The notes beneath the pieces were generated by a model. That model was not told where the DNA came from. It did no database searches and worked only from the letters and a program-made list of their open reading frames with translations. A stretch of 64,000 nt of DNA, taken from contig NW_024037055.1 of NCBI RefSeq assembly GCF_015706575.1, positions 11,942,262 to 12,006,261 on the forward strand, read 5' to 3'. Made by a program: the position numbers and the translations under genes. Shown one piece after another: positions 21,152 to 34,080 of the stretch (position 1 is its first letter; the number at the start of each line of letters is the position of its first letter). The DNA is from Patiria miniata. Taxonomy: Eukaryota > Echinodermata > Asteroidea > Valvatida > Asterinidae.

Positions 21152-21399
21152 GCATGGGCGTCGCCAGGATTTTTTCTAGAGGGGGGCAAAACATATTTTT
21201 CCAAAAAAATCCTGTATTTCAACATATTCTCGATTTATAAGTTTCACTGGGGGGGGGGGCATTTTGCGCCTCTTTTTCTTTTCTTTTTTTTTTCTCTTTT
21301 TTTGTCTTCCTTTTGTCTTTTCTTTTTTTGCTTTCCCGGGTGGGGGGGGGGGGGGGGAGGAAGCGCCCTCCTTGCCCCCCCCCCTCGCGACGCCCATGC
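21152..21399. mobile_element. ~250-bp element with 13-bp perfect inverted ends and homopolymer core
   Basis: GCATGGGCGTCGC (21152-21164) and its exact reverse complement (21387-21399) flank a body with a G run, a T/C-rich block and then long G and C runs. The size and ends fit a MITE-like element or a short interspersed repeat. The low-complexity frames on both strands across it (Pro-, Phe- or Lys-rich) are not genes. Confidence 0.6.
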
Positions 21400-21631
21400 A
21401 TGCAGGCCCCTTCACACGTACCTTCACGCGCGTTTACTATACGCAACGTGATACAACGGCGTATCCATGGTCCCCGCCCCCATTAAATATGGCGACCGGT
21501 AGCTATAGTTCCCATTTAACGCCATTGATTGGATCACCTCCGCGCGTGGGCAGCAATGTTTTTTTGATTAAAAAAACTATGTTCGTACCTTTGTGCATGG
21601 ATGACACTTGAACACATGGCTATCAAAAAAC

Positions 21632-21829
21632 TTACTCTTAAGCCCGGTTCATACTTCATGCGAATGCAAATGCGAAGCGAATTTGACGTCATGAAACATT
21701 CGCTGCGAAATTCGCCCGAGTTGAAATGTGTTCAACTTTTGCGAATTCGCAGCGCGAATACTTGCCATGACGTCACAGATTCGCGTTCGCTTTCGCTTTC
21801 GCATGAAATATGAACCGGGCTTTACCTTA
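21632..21829. mobile_element. Foldback MITE, ~200 bp
   Basis: The outer AGCCCGGTTCATACTTCATG pairs with its near reverse complement at the right end (GCATGAAATATGAACCGGGCT), and the pairing continues inward with GCGAA-rich sequence. Nearly the whole element folds back on itself. It contains two TGACGTCA/TTGACGTCATG-like sites. It has no coding capacity. Confidence 0.7.
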
Positions 21830-22054
21830 ACCAGGACGCAAAATCGCCAGTGTTTCCACGAAGACAACTTTCAAGCATTTCCACTGCATAAAAGTAGTGC
21901 CCCTCACTTTATTGATAGTTGTCCGAGACACTTGCGAATTCTGCGAAAAGCGAAGCTCATCGCCATATAAACTGCACATTTAGTGGTAAACATTGTTGCC
22001 ATTTTGCAACAGGCTGGTTCTGCGCTAAAATTATATTATGTGATTTTGTATTCA

Positions 22055-22215
22055 GGAGGCGGCGGCGGGGGGGGGGGGTGTTACATTGGGGACGCCCAGT
22101 TTCTGTTAAACCCGTTAACCATGCTCACTATAGGACTTACACATTTCCAGTGGTTGGGTGACGTGGGGGGGGGGGGGGTTCAACGATTTTTGTATGGGTG
22201 GGGAAGGGAACATCC
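22055..22215. repeat. G-rich homopolymer tracts
   Basis: Runs of G at about 22064-22078 and 22165-22177 and of C at about 22213-22220 surround an otherwise ordinary sequence. No gene is recognised from here to 23.7 kb; short frames lack domain features. Confidence 0.6.
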
Positions 22216-23700
22216 CCCCCCGGCTGAATGCAGGAAGGTAAGCGTTGGAAACATCACACGTAGACTAAAGTGTAAAATATTTTATGTAAAACAGTACATT
22301 AAGGAATTAAATGATTAAAAGAGAGTAATTAATGAAAATGTGAATTGTTTGTTGTGCATTGTACATGTAGTTTGATGGTAATGCAAATGGCGACGGGTTT
22401 GGGGAAATAGCGCCCTCAACAGTGGTAATATCTGAAACGTGAAGTGGCAAGGTGAGCGCAGAAGAATGTAAAAGACTTGCCAAGATTTTAGGATGAGCTA
22501 TAGGAATAATTGTAGGGATCCTGTCTAAGTTACAAATATAAAGTGTAGCCTGCAGGAAAACGTTGCAATAAAAATGTGGAGCATGCTTAATTTTGGGTGT
22601 GCACAAATTGATACAAGGTGTAATTCTAACTAAGAGAAGGTAAACTTCTCATGGTTCGGTTCACATGTGAAGATTTGTGGCAGTGGAAAATGTCTTGCAT
22701 TGGCATGTTGGCATAGAACAATAGAGTACTGGAGGGTGCATATATTAAATCTTGATCTAGAAAAAATGTTGGAGTGTTTTTATATATTGAGCAGAAGTTG
22801 ATGTCATTGTAAGATTTCGAGTTCAATATTTGGTATCGGGTTGTACATGTAGGCCTATAGTGAATCATTTCAACATTAATGAAGGGGCATTATGGCCTAC
22901 AATTTTACGTTTTGGATTATTTACTGATACTATTTCAAAGGAATGGTTGAAAGGAAACAAAGCTAATGTCTAACCGTTCCCGAGAAAAGACGAAAAAAAA
23001 AACCCCGGCTGTTTACATCAGACGCGACGGACATTCTGTGGCATACCCATATGTCTTTCAAGTCGGTTCCTATTTATGTACGCTACACGTTGTGTGTGCG
23101 GTACATAATACACACAGCACCAATACACAAATGTTGTTTCTTATACGTTCGCAGAAAGCAAACCACTGTGCGTCTGGATCACAACTAGCTCGATTTTTCG
23201 GGGACAAAATTGTGACCCGTTCTCGCAAGAATAACACAAAACACCCAGTGTTTAAAGGATGGTTGTGCCGACGTTTATATTCTACTTTGAAAGGCTCTGT
23301 CTTTTTAACATCGTTTCATTAAAACGCGTTTAGTAGCCTCCGTCTTTTTCATGGAGATCGTATGCAGCATGAGCACAGCAAAATATACGCTTAACCCCGG
23401 AGGAAAAAATGTGCTTAAATCAGTGACGTAAAAATAGAAATCCCAATGCACGCAATAGTTAAACAGTGCCATGAAACTGGGCCCTGTCGTTATTTTGTGT
23501 TTTTGTCACTCTAGTGCGCTTTCTTAGTAGTTGGTTTATGTTTTGTCAATTATACAGCCATCAACTTGCCAATGAGTGCTAATACAAATTGTTGGTTAAT
23601 GAAGGGGGATGCGAGGCAGATTTTGTTTTGAAATTCTAAAGAGAGTTTAAAAGGAGTACCTGTGCTTTGCAATCAAATATTTATTTTCTTCAAATAAATT

Positions 23701-23985
23701 TAGACTTGTGAGTGTTTATTAAACAGTAACAAATGTTCTTATCTTGGTAATATGTTGTTCGAAATGATTTGAAAAAAATATTTATTACTGGGGGTTACAT
23801 TTTGCAAATAAAAAGAGCTTTATGACATGCAAGTACATTGAGACTTGTGATTGTTTCATAAAACAGTAAAAATGATCTCATATTGGTTAGTTGTTCGAAA
23901 TGATTTGATAATAAATGTCATTAGGGGTTGCATTTTGTACATGAAAATGTGTCTTGCGGCTAGCGATCACACTGATTTTAGTTTT
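23701..23985 (+). repeat. Diverged tandem duplication, ~140-bp unit
   Basis: GACTTGTG(A)GTGTTT...AAACAGTAA and GTTGTTCGAAATGATTTGA recur with a spacing of about 140 bases (first copy near 23702, second near 23842). The copies differ at many positions, so the duplication is not recent. Confidence 0.65.
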
Positions 23986-25172
23986 TACAGGATTATACCA
24001 GTGTGTCTCGTGATAATAAGAAATTATGTAGTAATTATTCCATTATTATCCTTAGCCAAGGCAAGGACACAAATAGAAAAATGAAAAAAGTATGGAAATT
24101 AAACAAGGCCCATATAACTTATGGAAACGTGATTAATTTGTGTACCAAATCGTGACTTATAAAACTGTAGGTAGAGGAAAACGTGGTTTTTAATGGGTGA
24201 TGAAATTGTTATAAGGATCAGGAATCTTGTAGTTGTGACTGGAAAGTATAGGTGAATAGTCTTCTTCGTCTTTGAGATTCTTGATTTCGGTACTGGTTGG
24301 AGCAGGTAGTATGATGTGGATGTCATCAGGAGTCCTGTGTAAGAGAGTACAGACGTGTGAAGAATGAGTTGCAAAGCTGCTGGGGGGACTCAAACTATTT
24401 GAAAAAAAGAGAGATCAGTTTCTAAAGCGAACAAAAAATTGAACAAAAATCAAATAAAGTACAATGCGAACACATGGAAGTCACGTGGTCCTACCGTCAT
24501 TTTACACAGCAGTGCCGTCCGCCCGGGACTTGACAGTGCAGTAAAACTACCAATCGACAGTCGACACTTTGTAATTTTTGTAGTTTATCAGCTGTCCACA
24601 CTAGACTTAATTTGGTCAAGTTCACAACAGTTTCTGTAAAGTTAACAACAGTCTCCGTACGTTGGTCTAACACCACCCGGCCCCTAAAATAAAGTACAAT
24701 GCAAACACTGCTTACATGTTGTTGTAATACTGCTCAGTGGGTTATCAAGTATGATTGGGTCTATCATGTAGATCTTGTTCAATATCACCTACTTTACATG
24801 TAATCTTTCAAATTGCCTTTTCTTACTTTGCAGAACTGTAAATATGAATATGAAAACCTGTACACCCTCTTCACGCAGTGTTGGTTAGGCTACACCCTCT
24901 TGCTTTTGGTATGGTGTGGTTTATTTCTTTGAGAATGTTACCTGTGCCTTTGCCTAGTAAAGCTGGTCCAAGAGCCAACTCAATTATATTCAAATTGGCA
25001 TAATAGGATAAGCTGTAGCCATACCGTGATGGAAATATGAAGATGGAGACTTGACTTATCGCCTACATATGTATCATGAAAGTACACGCGGCGCCCGACT
25101 ATTCACATGTGGGGTAGACACTACAAGACAAGTCTCGAAAAGCATATCCCAGACCTGTTCATGATACTATTA
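23986..25172. other. Gene-free stretch
   Basis: No exon recognised. The phrase AATAAAGTACAATGC(G/A)AACAC appears twice as direct copies (near 24453 and 24688), flanking about 215 bases; this could be a small insertion with duplicated ends or coincidence. Confidence 0.4.
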
Positions 25173-25331
25173 GTCGATTGGTCGGTCGGTCGGTCGGTCG
25201 GTCGGTCGGTCGGTCGGTCATTTTGATGAGAGCCACCGATTGACCGACCGACCGACCGGCCGGTCGGTCGGCCGGCCGGCCGGCCGGTCGGTCGCTCGGT
25301 CGGTCGGTCAATCGGTGGCTCTCATCAAAAT
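25173..25331. repeat. GGTC/GACC microsatellite forming a large palindrome
   Basis: A (GGTC)n run from about 25173 leads into a palindrome: ATTTTGATGAGAGCCACCGA (from 25220) is mirrored by TCGGTGGCTCTCATCAAAAT (to 25331), and the centre is a GGTC/GGCC array that is itself self-complementary. The Arg/Pro/Asp-repeat open frame on the minus strand comes from the repeat. Confidence 0.85.
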
Positions 25332-28130
25332 GATTCGCGTCATGCTTACATGTCCGATTGATACGAGGGCCACCTATTAGAATATTGAATTCACCGTTTG
25401 AAATGTGAGGTCCACACAACATGCGCTACGAGAATGGAGACTAAATAGGTTTGTATTAGCGTTCAAGTTCTTTTAATTTCAAAAATAAGGGCTGTTCGGC
25501 TACATAGTGATATTCCACGATCGAAGAAACAAATGTAGTTGAGTGTCATGCTCAGCTATAATAATTATAGCAACGTACACCACGGCCACAATCACCATCA
25601 CCTTTAATACATTTCATGTAATGTGATGCAGATTCCTTCATCGACAATCAGCCTCGCGGAGGACCAATGGTATGGCATTCATTGTTAATTTGGGGATGTA
25701 AGTGACCTAATGAGGGTTCTTAATGGAGAATAAAACATTGTGCCAGGTGTAAGCGAACCAGCTTGTGTACAGCAGACGGTTGGTCTGAGAGAGTGTGTGC
25801 CATGACATTGCCTGTACCCCCTCTTTACACCCAATTAACCAAGACAGCGTACGCGGTGAACTCGGCAATAGCCCCGATTGGATAGTTAGGGTTGGATATC
25901 TTCCTAGCTAGGCCTTGTCTGCACGTGATACAATCGAACCGGTCCGAGACCGAGGGCCGGAAATTAAACCGGCTGCGAACGATAGCAGGCCCAATGCAGC
26001 TGGTACAAAGCAAGCTCCATTTTCGACGACTGTTGAGCGAAAAAGTGTAGAAAAATATTTTCAATACTTAAAAGTGTACGTTGGCCCAGAGAATGCCAAA
26101 ATCTACTGTTTGAGGACTATTACTTACTACTTCTCAAAGGTCTGGTTCACAAGAAAGTCACATACCTTACATGTTTTGGAGAAAATAGAACAAATTCTGT
26201 TTCTTTATATCGGACGAGGAGTCTTTTTTCGAATCATAAGTCGCCTTCTTTTGGTAAAATGTCAATATGTTTTGAGTATAAAAACCTTGTACCATATTAA
26301 GAGACCTCAAAACATCGACAGCCAATACTTTTCAAGCAACGTTTTGGAAAAAGAAACGTGTGGACGGCGCTCCAATGGCTGCTTTGTGTGGACCAAAGTT
26401 TTTGTATCCCGAAATATCACAAAACCCGCCAAAATTTAGGCTGAAGCTGTGTGCATTCTACCTTGTAATGATCTTTCCATCTGTATATTCTCACTTAAAA
26501 TTAACAATTAGCCTGGATCGAAATGAGAAATGACAGAAAAAATATATAGTTAGTTAGTCTAATTATTAACATTTTGGAGATATATCGAGGATGATAGGAG
26601 GGCCTTGTTCTGGGCAAACCTGGCGAATACAAAAGCATCCACCCACTTCCAATTGCCATCTTTTAGTGCGTCCACCAAAGTTTCGCAAAGGTTTCTTAAA
26701 AAAAAAATGCGACCCATCCTATTTTCATTATCTAATAGTGTTGGAGCAAAGATATCGCTTGAATCTGGTTGGGACATCGTACCGATACGATTTTCCACTC
26801 CAGTCTGTCTCTTCGTTCCACCTGAAAATAGTGAACGAACTCATGGTCTTCGTTCGTTTGCTGATCTGGATTAATTGATATCAATTCTAATGAAATTAAG
26901 TACCCTCGTACATAAAACAGCCGTCTAATTTCGAATCTGCTGCACCTGGGAAGAGACGAGCAGACACGTTGGATGTATGAAAATTCATTATTTGCCCGTG
27001 TTATATGGCTCGTTGCTAATAGGTCACAGCTAGCAGGCTATGGGGTTGCACCCCGCAGTCATCTGGCTCTGTAATACAAAGTTCGTAGTGGTAGTGGACA
27101 GAGTTTCTCCAGCAGCACGTGTCAGTTTCGTTAGGGGAAGGCACGGCTGATAGAAGGTGTTAATACATGGTTGCCCACCCTTACATGCGTACAATTTATT
27201 TGCTGACCTGAAACAAATGAAATACAGTGGTAAAAGAGGCTAAAACACAGTTTGCAATGAACTGAGACGTATACAAGGTTGCGAAATATGGGGAAAACCT
27301 TCAAACACCATCCAAAAGTTAAAGTTTCCTCCAGTAAATCTAAGGTTATAGGTAAGCAAAGGCAACACAGTTGCAGCCTTGTTTTGAGATATACCGTATT
27401 ATTATTTATTTATTTTCTAGTCTCAGGAAATCGTTATGAGTTAGCTTTTAACTAACAACGAAAACCTCTACAAAGAACGATTCGTGCACCCAGAACAAGA
27501 TGGAATTTTGCAATTATCATAAGCGTTGAAGATTGAGCGTAAAAACGTTAATGTTTATCGTTTCATGACCTGCATCATACCAATCTTGTGAACACTGGAA
27601 GGTTTACTTTGTTTTCTGACTATAGGTGATAAGCATTTACATATAGCGTTGAAAGGGCGAAAGGGCGACAACAATCTCAGGCGTCTGTGAACAGTGCAAT
27701 ATTTGCCATCATATTGTAAAATTTCAATTTGAATTCTAAAGTATGGTATACATGTATTAATATAAACCGTACAAAACTATTTCAAAGTTTTATTCTAAAA
27801 ATTAATATAGGTTTTCCTGACAAATTTCGCAATTTGTTCATTCAATCAGACAAAATGTACATACCAGTTTATGAGGTTTTGGGAGTCGGTACGAATGTTA
27901 ATTTATAATTTGCAGTTGCAACATTTGATTTCGTCGGTTGATGCAGGACAAGGTTTTTCCCCCACTTTCATTCTTTCTTCGTTTGTTTAGCCATTGAATA
28001 TTCTCGGAGAGTTTTGCAGATATAATTATTAAGTGAACGTCTTTGTGACAATTCTGAGAGCTAGAGGGAGAAGACATTGACGAATTTTCCGTTTTAGGGG
28101 AAGGGGGAACTCCGATATAACAATTGAATT
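25332..28130. other. Gene-free stretch with one unexplained 174-codon frame
   Basis: An ORF at 25915-26439 (+) is the longest in the window. Its product begins MSARDTIEPVRDRGPEIKP and becomes rich in aromatic and basic residues. I recognise no domain, and no splice sites make it more likely. Two further overlapping frames near 26591-26878 are weaker still. It is probably chance or a decayed element. Confidence 0.3.
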
Positions 28131-28140
28131 AGTAGGGATG

Positions 28141-28205
28141 GGAAAGCCAATCCATGTCAGCCAAGATAGGATTCCAACTCGGGTCACAGGGGTAAAGGGT
28201 ATGTT
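28141..28205 (-). repeat. Possible tRNA-derived SINE remnant
   Basis: Read on the minus strand, GTGACCCGAGTTGGAATCC resembles a degenerate pol III B box (GGTTCGAATCC). The A box is not convincing and the copy looks old and partial. Confidence 0.3.
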
Positions 28206-30900
28206 AGCCTACTTGATTTGTGTTTAATTTCTAAATGATTATGACAAGCCGTAATTATGTTGAAGCACTTGCTGCCTCCCAAACCATTTGCGAGTACACA
28301 CATTTCGACTCAATGCCTTTCTGCTCTTGATCAATTCCCACAGCAAGGCAGTTAGGGTTTTGCTCCACTCGCTCAAAACTAAAGCTAGCACGGCCATTTA
28401 GCTCGCCAGCGGGAAACCGTCTGTGCCCAGCAATAATGGTAGAGTGCCGCGTTGTAGACCGCTGGCTCACCACTCCACTCCTAGACGGGCGGAAACCGCC
28501 GATCGGCCGGGGCAGTCGTGCATGAGGATCGCACAGCCAGCCAAATTTAACCAAATTACGGCCAGCGGGAACGTCTCACGATATTAGCGCTCGCACCATC
28601 GATAACAGCAAGAAGGTGGAGTGGTCGTGCAAGAGCTTGTTACATGAGGACACCAAGCCGCTGGCGTAGAGAGTAGCAATGGGAATATCGGAGACGTGAT
28701 GGTAAGGATGAGGAGATTGTATGATAACAACAAAGGTGCTCAACCAAGCGAGGACCAGGCGCCCGTGCTTCATGAGGGAGACTTCACAGGGCGATCCGGC
28801 CAACAGATCAATGCCTTAATTGTAAGGCGACCGCTTATTAAACGACTATTAAGTTTTTTATTTATGAAATCTGTGACTTTTGCGTTCTTGTTTCGATTTT
28901 TAAAATGAGATAACACACACAAATTGGAAAGGATTTATTGTGGAGAGAACAAAGTCCCTTGGACGTTCAAAGTGACTGAGCGTGGTATACATTGACAATC
29001 TACTGATAACCGAATATGACAATGAAACTTGGGTGAACAGCAGGCATCGTAATTTTTAGGATAGGCCTATATGGCAAATTCATACAGAACAGATTACTTT
29101 GCATTGAAGATATCGCTGTCTTGTATCTTTAAAAACACAGCAGTCAGTGTTTTTTCTTAATTAATACGTCAAACAATACAGATTTTCCTCCATACTTTTT
29201 TATTGACCCTTGCATCTTTGGAGCTATAAATGGCTCAAGTTTGGTGTGAACAAGCTTCGCACGCAGCCAGACCGTGTGCGCATGGACAATTAATTTATTG
29301 AATGACGTTATTTATTCCAAACCTTCACAGATTCAGAATTGTTTTTATAAAATACAAATGATTGAGAAACAATACAAATAATGAATGATGAAAAATAATG
29401 AACAGGGGCTGTCTTGGAAAAGACAAAACTATCATAACTGCCATACAGACCCCTATTACAATAATAATGTAAATTAATAAGGATAACAGTAATGACAATG
29501 AGTCTAAACAGAAAAAAAAACAGGTTAACAGACCGCCAGGAAAATACAGCGAGAGAGGAGAACGAAAAAGGCAAAGAGACCAAGTAACACGATCAGGTAA
29601 ACTATCAACATACAGATAATAAAATTCTCCATTTGGATGATTTTGGTGATCTTTCGCCGTGTTTTGCTTAATACTCAGCAAACGACTGAATATAGTCAAA
29701 AGCCGATATCGCAATTCGTTTGTAGGGTGACATTTAAACATTTCAGCATCTTGACTTAGTCTTCACACAATGAAGTAAGATACATCAGGGCTGGCCTTTC
29801 TTTTCGGTAGCAGATAATATGGGGAACACAGTTTGAGACAAAATATAACCCCCAAAATTGTAATAGGCCTACATGAAAATGTCTTTAAGTGGCAACTTTT
29901 AAAGAATCATTTGTCTCCGAAACTCTGTTCAATGTTCAACCTGTTCATATTTTAAATCCTATCGCCATTTAACGTAAACCATTCGACATAGTAAACTCAT
30001 ATGTCACATTGCACATAAATGTCAATGATTCTAAAGCTTTTGTGTTAAAAAGTGGTATAACTTCTGTTGAAATATCCCGGCAAATAAGTTTTCGTTTTCG
30101 TTATTTTTTTAAAGGAACATCATGAGCTATTATTCATGATGCACCGAAACTCTGGAAACTCATATTGATATTATACGGTCATGCCTCGTGTGGTAAGACT
30201 ACGCGTACTACTGATTCGAAGTTGATTGCCAAAGCGTTTTTTAGCGATCGGTGTCGTTGACTGTTTCCGCTTGCCGCTCACGTCAAATTAAACCTGCATC
30301 CTTCATGTCGGCATCAGCAACATTAATATACCGGCAGTCTCTGGCCCAGAGAGATCGTGAGCTTATTTATACCGGCTGACTGCGCTATAAACACATTGCC
30401 CAATGACACGGAATAAGATATCAACCTATACCGCAGCCAGTCCCGGACGGTCAAAATGTTCAAGTAGTTTAACCCAGTTTAGATTCTGAAACCACGTATG
30501 TTTGATTGAAGCAGCATTCAGGCCTCCAGATACCCAAAAGTAACAGTGTATCATGTCGCTGAAGTTATAAAATTCAGCACAATTTTCGTATTAATTTTTG
30601 AAGCCATATTCGACGGCAAATCCATTAACAGTAAGAAAGACCTGGTTAATTTGAAGTAGTGTGTGTTCATTGTACTTTCGTAAAAAAAAATCGCACAATT
30701 TTGAAAACAATGCATCTCCAAAGAAACTCATGACCAACACCATTGTTTTGCTGGATCAGGATGGGATGATAATATTGTTAGGTAATACGATGTAATTCAT
30801 TTATTGATAAACTTAAAGGATATTACTCAATATCAATATTTTTTGTTTGTCTAGGCTGGGTATCATGTCTTGGCTTATCTTGAGTTCTCTTAAGTCATCA
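28206..30900. other. Gene-free stretch, moderately GC-rich at 28.37-28.80 kb
   Basis: Open frames on both strands in the GC-richer part lack recognisable domains. Around 29390-29530 the minus strand has a long T-rich sequence with CTGGCGGTCTGTTAACCTG; a similar CTGGCGGTCCGTTCAACCTA occurs on the minus strand near 43850-43870, so both may belong to one interspersed repeat family (possibly a LINE 3' region). Confidence 0.35.
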
Positions 30901-30924
30901 ATTTAATATTAAAAGGGATTTGAG

Positions 30925-31045
30925 TGAACCAATCCTATATAAGCTCAGCCACTCACATCGCCTATGCCTGTATCCAGACCCTAGCCCAAGGTGAATTCAG
31001 GCGAGAGACCACTCTACCACTCACAATCCGTCGGGAAATCACATC
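30925..31045 (-). repeat. Possible tRNA-derived SINE remnant
   Basis: On the minus strand, GTGAGTGGTAGAGTGGTCTC resembles a pol III A box region, followed by CTCGCCTGAATTC and GGGCTAGGGTCTGGATAC. The B box is poorly preserved. It is a fossil at best. Confidence 0.35.
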
Positions 31046-34000
31046 TGACAGACTCGAGTTCAAAAATTAAACTTCATTCGCTCAGGTTTTCTCGTTCGTG
31101 CGGAAAAGAAATCACCATAATTGTAACATAATGCCTAGGCGAGTCGCATTTTGGAAAGGAGACGTATAATGCTCGAATGTTGATGGGATTCATCATCGTA
31201 ACGATCAGCTTTTAAACCCAAGTTCAGTGGTAATTTTTGATTTACATTTACAAGGCGATCTACGTAACGGTTCTTCTTGCATTCGTAATAATCATGTTTT
31301 AACATGCCGCATTAATTCCTAGTGTAATTTATTAACGAACTTCCCCCCCCCCCCACATAATACAGCTCTTTTTGGAAATTATGAACGGCCGCACAATAGA
31401 AGAGAAATATGATGGTGTGTGTAAATATAGGTTAAGGGACAGCGTGTAAACGAGGAAATCTCAATGGCGCTCTCAAATGTTGTACTTAACTCCACTATGT
31501 AGAAGGAACTCCTTCAATAGGGCTACACAATTGCTAGGCAATCTGCTGTCTTTGTCTTGTGAGAAGATTCTTTGTTTTGCTTATGCATCTCAGTAACGTC
31601 AAACTCTCGGATTCATTTTCATACCACGTCTGCACGGCACTTGTCAGGACACGGCAGTCTCACTACGCTGTCGATAATTCGCAGCGGGAGACCAGGACGG
31701 AAAATTGCATTGACTTTGGCGTTCGTAGCTTTTTAGGTTCGTTTGGGGAGATGACAATGATACATACAAGCATCCAATTAAGGGGATGCGATCCACAGGA
31801 GAAAACGGGGGAAAAAATCGAAGACAACGAAATGAATTACGGAGAAACTCAAGGTCAAGCAAAAGTTTAATTTTTCTTCCCGAAGATGGCAAGGTATGGT
31901 ATTGTATCGTAATTTCTTTAATTGGTTAGCATGGTGCGCATTATAAGATATTCCACAGCGACATCAAAGTAGCTTGCGACGACTCTGGGGAAATCCAATT
32001 ACGCTGATAACCTTTCAGTTTGTATCCCATCATTGGGGGACAGTGCTTTTTACATAATGAACATTATAAATACAGTCGAAACGCTGCTTGATTGTCTCTA
32101 AAAGGGGACTAAAATTTCACGACTTCTGCAAACAAATACTTCATGACTGAAAAAAAAACCCCACAAAAGCAAAATCTTCGTAAGGAAGACTACTGAATTG
32201 TGATTCTCATCATGAAAACGCTTGCATAAATGTAACTATAGTGATCATGAGTAGTCGGGATAAATCAATGTTAATAATACATAGTATGTGTATGACCAGG
32301 TTACAGAGGACGCATATAGAAATTATTCAAAAATAAAGAGAATTTTGCAAAGCTGTTATATTTCTGTATTCCTGGTGGAGTAATATGCACCTTTCTGTGG
32401 CCATTCATATCAAAACGGTTCTGCTTTTGCAAAAATGGGCAAATTCTTACCCCAAGGAAAAATCGACAATACAAGTAAGCTCCCTCTCAAGAAACGTTTA
32501 CTCTGAGAAGAAGAGCGTACTTGAAAGGTAACTAAAGGCTCAATCCGTAGAGAATAGGGATGATTTCTTGAAAAGTCGCTGGAATCCTAAGTGAGTCGGT
32601 TTACACGGGGATCTCTCTTGCGACTTGAGTAGTTAAAAGCTCCGTGCAATCTTTCTTAATGGAGCGATAGGGATACAGCAGAAGTCCCTAAAGACTCAAG
32701 TCGTGGCATCATACCGTGAGCTCCAGCGTCCTTTCTGCCTGAGTTTCCATCAGTTCTACGCTTGGTTATTTACCGAGACATCCCGACGTTGTTCGCCATT
32801 AAGATGATTACAGCGGTCGAGGTTTTGCATCCACCCACAACCAGCAGTGAGAGAGGGGGAGAAATCGGAAAAGAAGGAACAAATTGGATAAAGCAGACTC
32901 ACATTAGACATATTTAGCTTGAAATTACAGCACCTCATTGCCACGCAAACCCGATATCGCCCAGGCTTGCATGCAAGTTACATTATGATGAAATTAACAA
33001 GACTCTACGGTATGGAAGTACAGAGTCATGTTATTTACCCAGGGAATCTGCAGATAGTTCTCAGTTCTGACTTGACAGGCAAAGACCGGGATGTTTTTTT
33101 ATCAACATGCAATCTGCATTTTCCTCCTTGGCATTGTTCCGTTCCAGCTTGGTGCAGTATGGGGCTTTGTGTGGGTTTTTGCCAATTAGATTTACTTACA
33201 ATTGACCAGGAGACTTCATTTGTTTCTCGTCAAGCTCATGCCCTTGACTACCTTCGTACATACATGCCCCAGGCAGCTGATCCTTTTCATCCTCCACAAA
33301 TATGATTTTCCAATTTCCCAGACCTTTTTCTTTGGATGTGAATTCCTCCGTGGTGAATCATAATTAAATAAACTTAAATTTTTCCCCTGCTCACCGGCGA
33401 ATCAATAGTAATCTTTCTATTCTAATTTGTGTTCCCATACAAATGCATGTCCTTCTGTACTTTACCAAAAAAGTCAAAGCATGTCACAATTTCCCCCGTG
33501 TTCAAGTTCACGTTCAATACTTTGCAAACGTTTAATTTCATTTTATCTTCGGAGTAAATAGACACATAAAAGTCCAGTAGGAGCTCTGTTTATAGAAACA
33601 GGAAATAGAGCTAAGGAGTACAAAATGTCAATAACGGCAATTAAAGTAGTTGGGCTTTTTTTAACACAATGGCATACACGGGTTGAATGTTATGAATTTA
33701 AAACAATCTGTTGCCCTTTTACATAACAACAACAAAACTTTTCTAAAAGTAACAATTTCCTAACATTTTGAATTCCCTGATTAAGAACAAACACCTGAAG
33801 ACCATTCCGTTGGCAATTTTTAGCATCATCTACAAATGCACATCAAAATCTAACTAATGATATGATAAAAAGTTAATTCAGTGCAGACCTTCGTATGTTG
33901 TTAACTGATATACACATAAGGTGTGCTTCAATTAAGTCATTATTCGTAAATAATTTCATGATGTACAAAAACAAGATTGCTCCTGTAGTTGTACGTTGAA

Positions 34001-34080
34001 TAATGGTGATCCATTCATTAGACACAACTGCTGTAAATTTAGTGGATGAATTGATCAACTTAGACTTCTCCCTGTAGTAA
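31046..34080. other. Gene-free stretch
   Basis: No exon recognised. Open frames of 103 codons (31559-31870) and 128 codons (32919-33305) on the + strand show no domain, signal peptide or convincing splice context. A C run lies at about 31344-31354. Confidence 0.35.

Noticed and set aside
21176..21611. Pro-, Phe- and Lys-rich frames
   Set aside because: They translate homopolymer and T/C-rich low-complexity tracts inside a short inverted-repeat element.
25159..25422. Frame with DRPxDRP repeats on the minus strand
   Set aside because: It is a product of the GGTC/GACC microsatellite.
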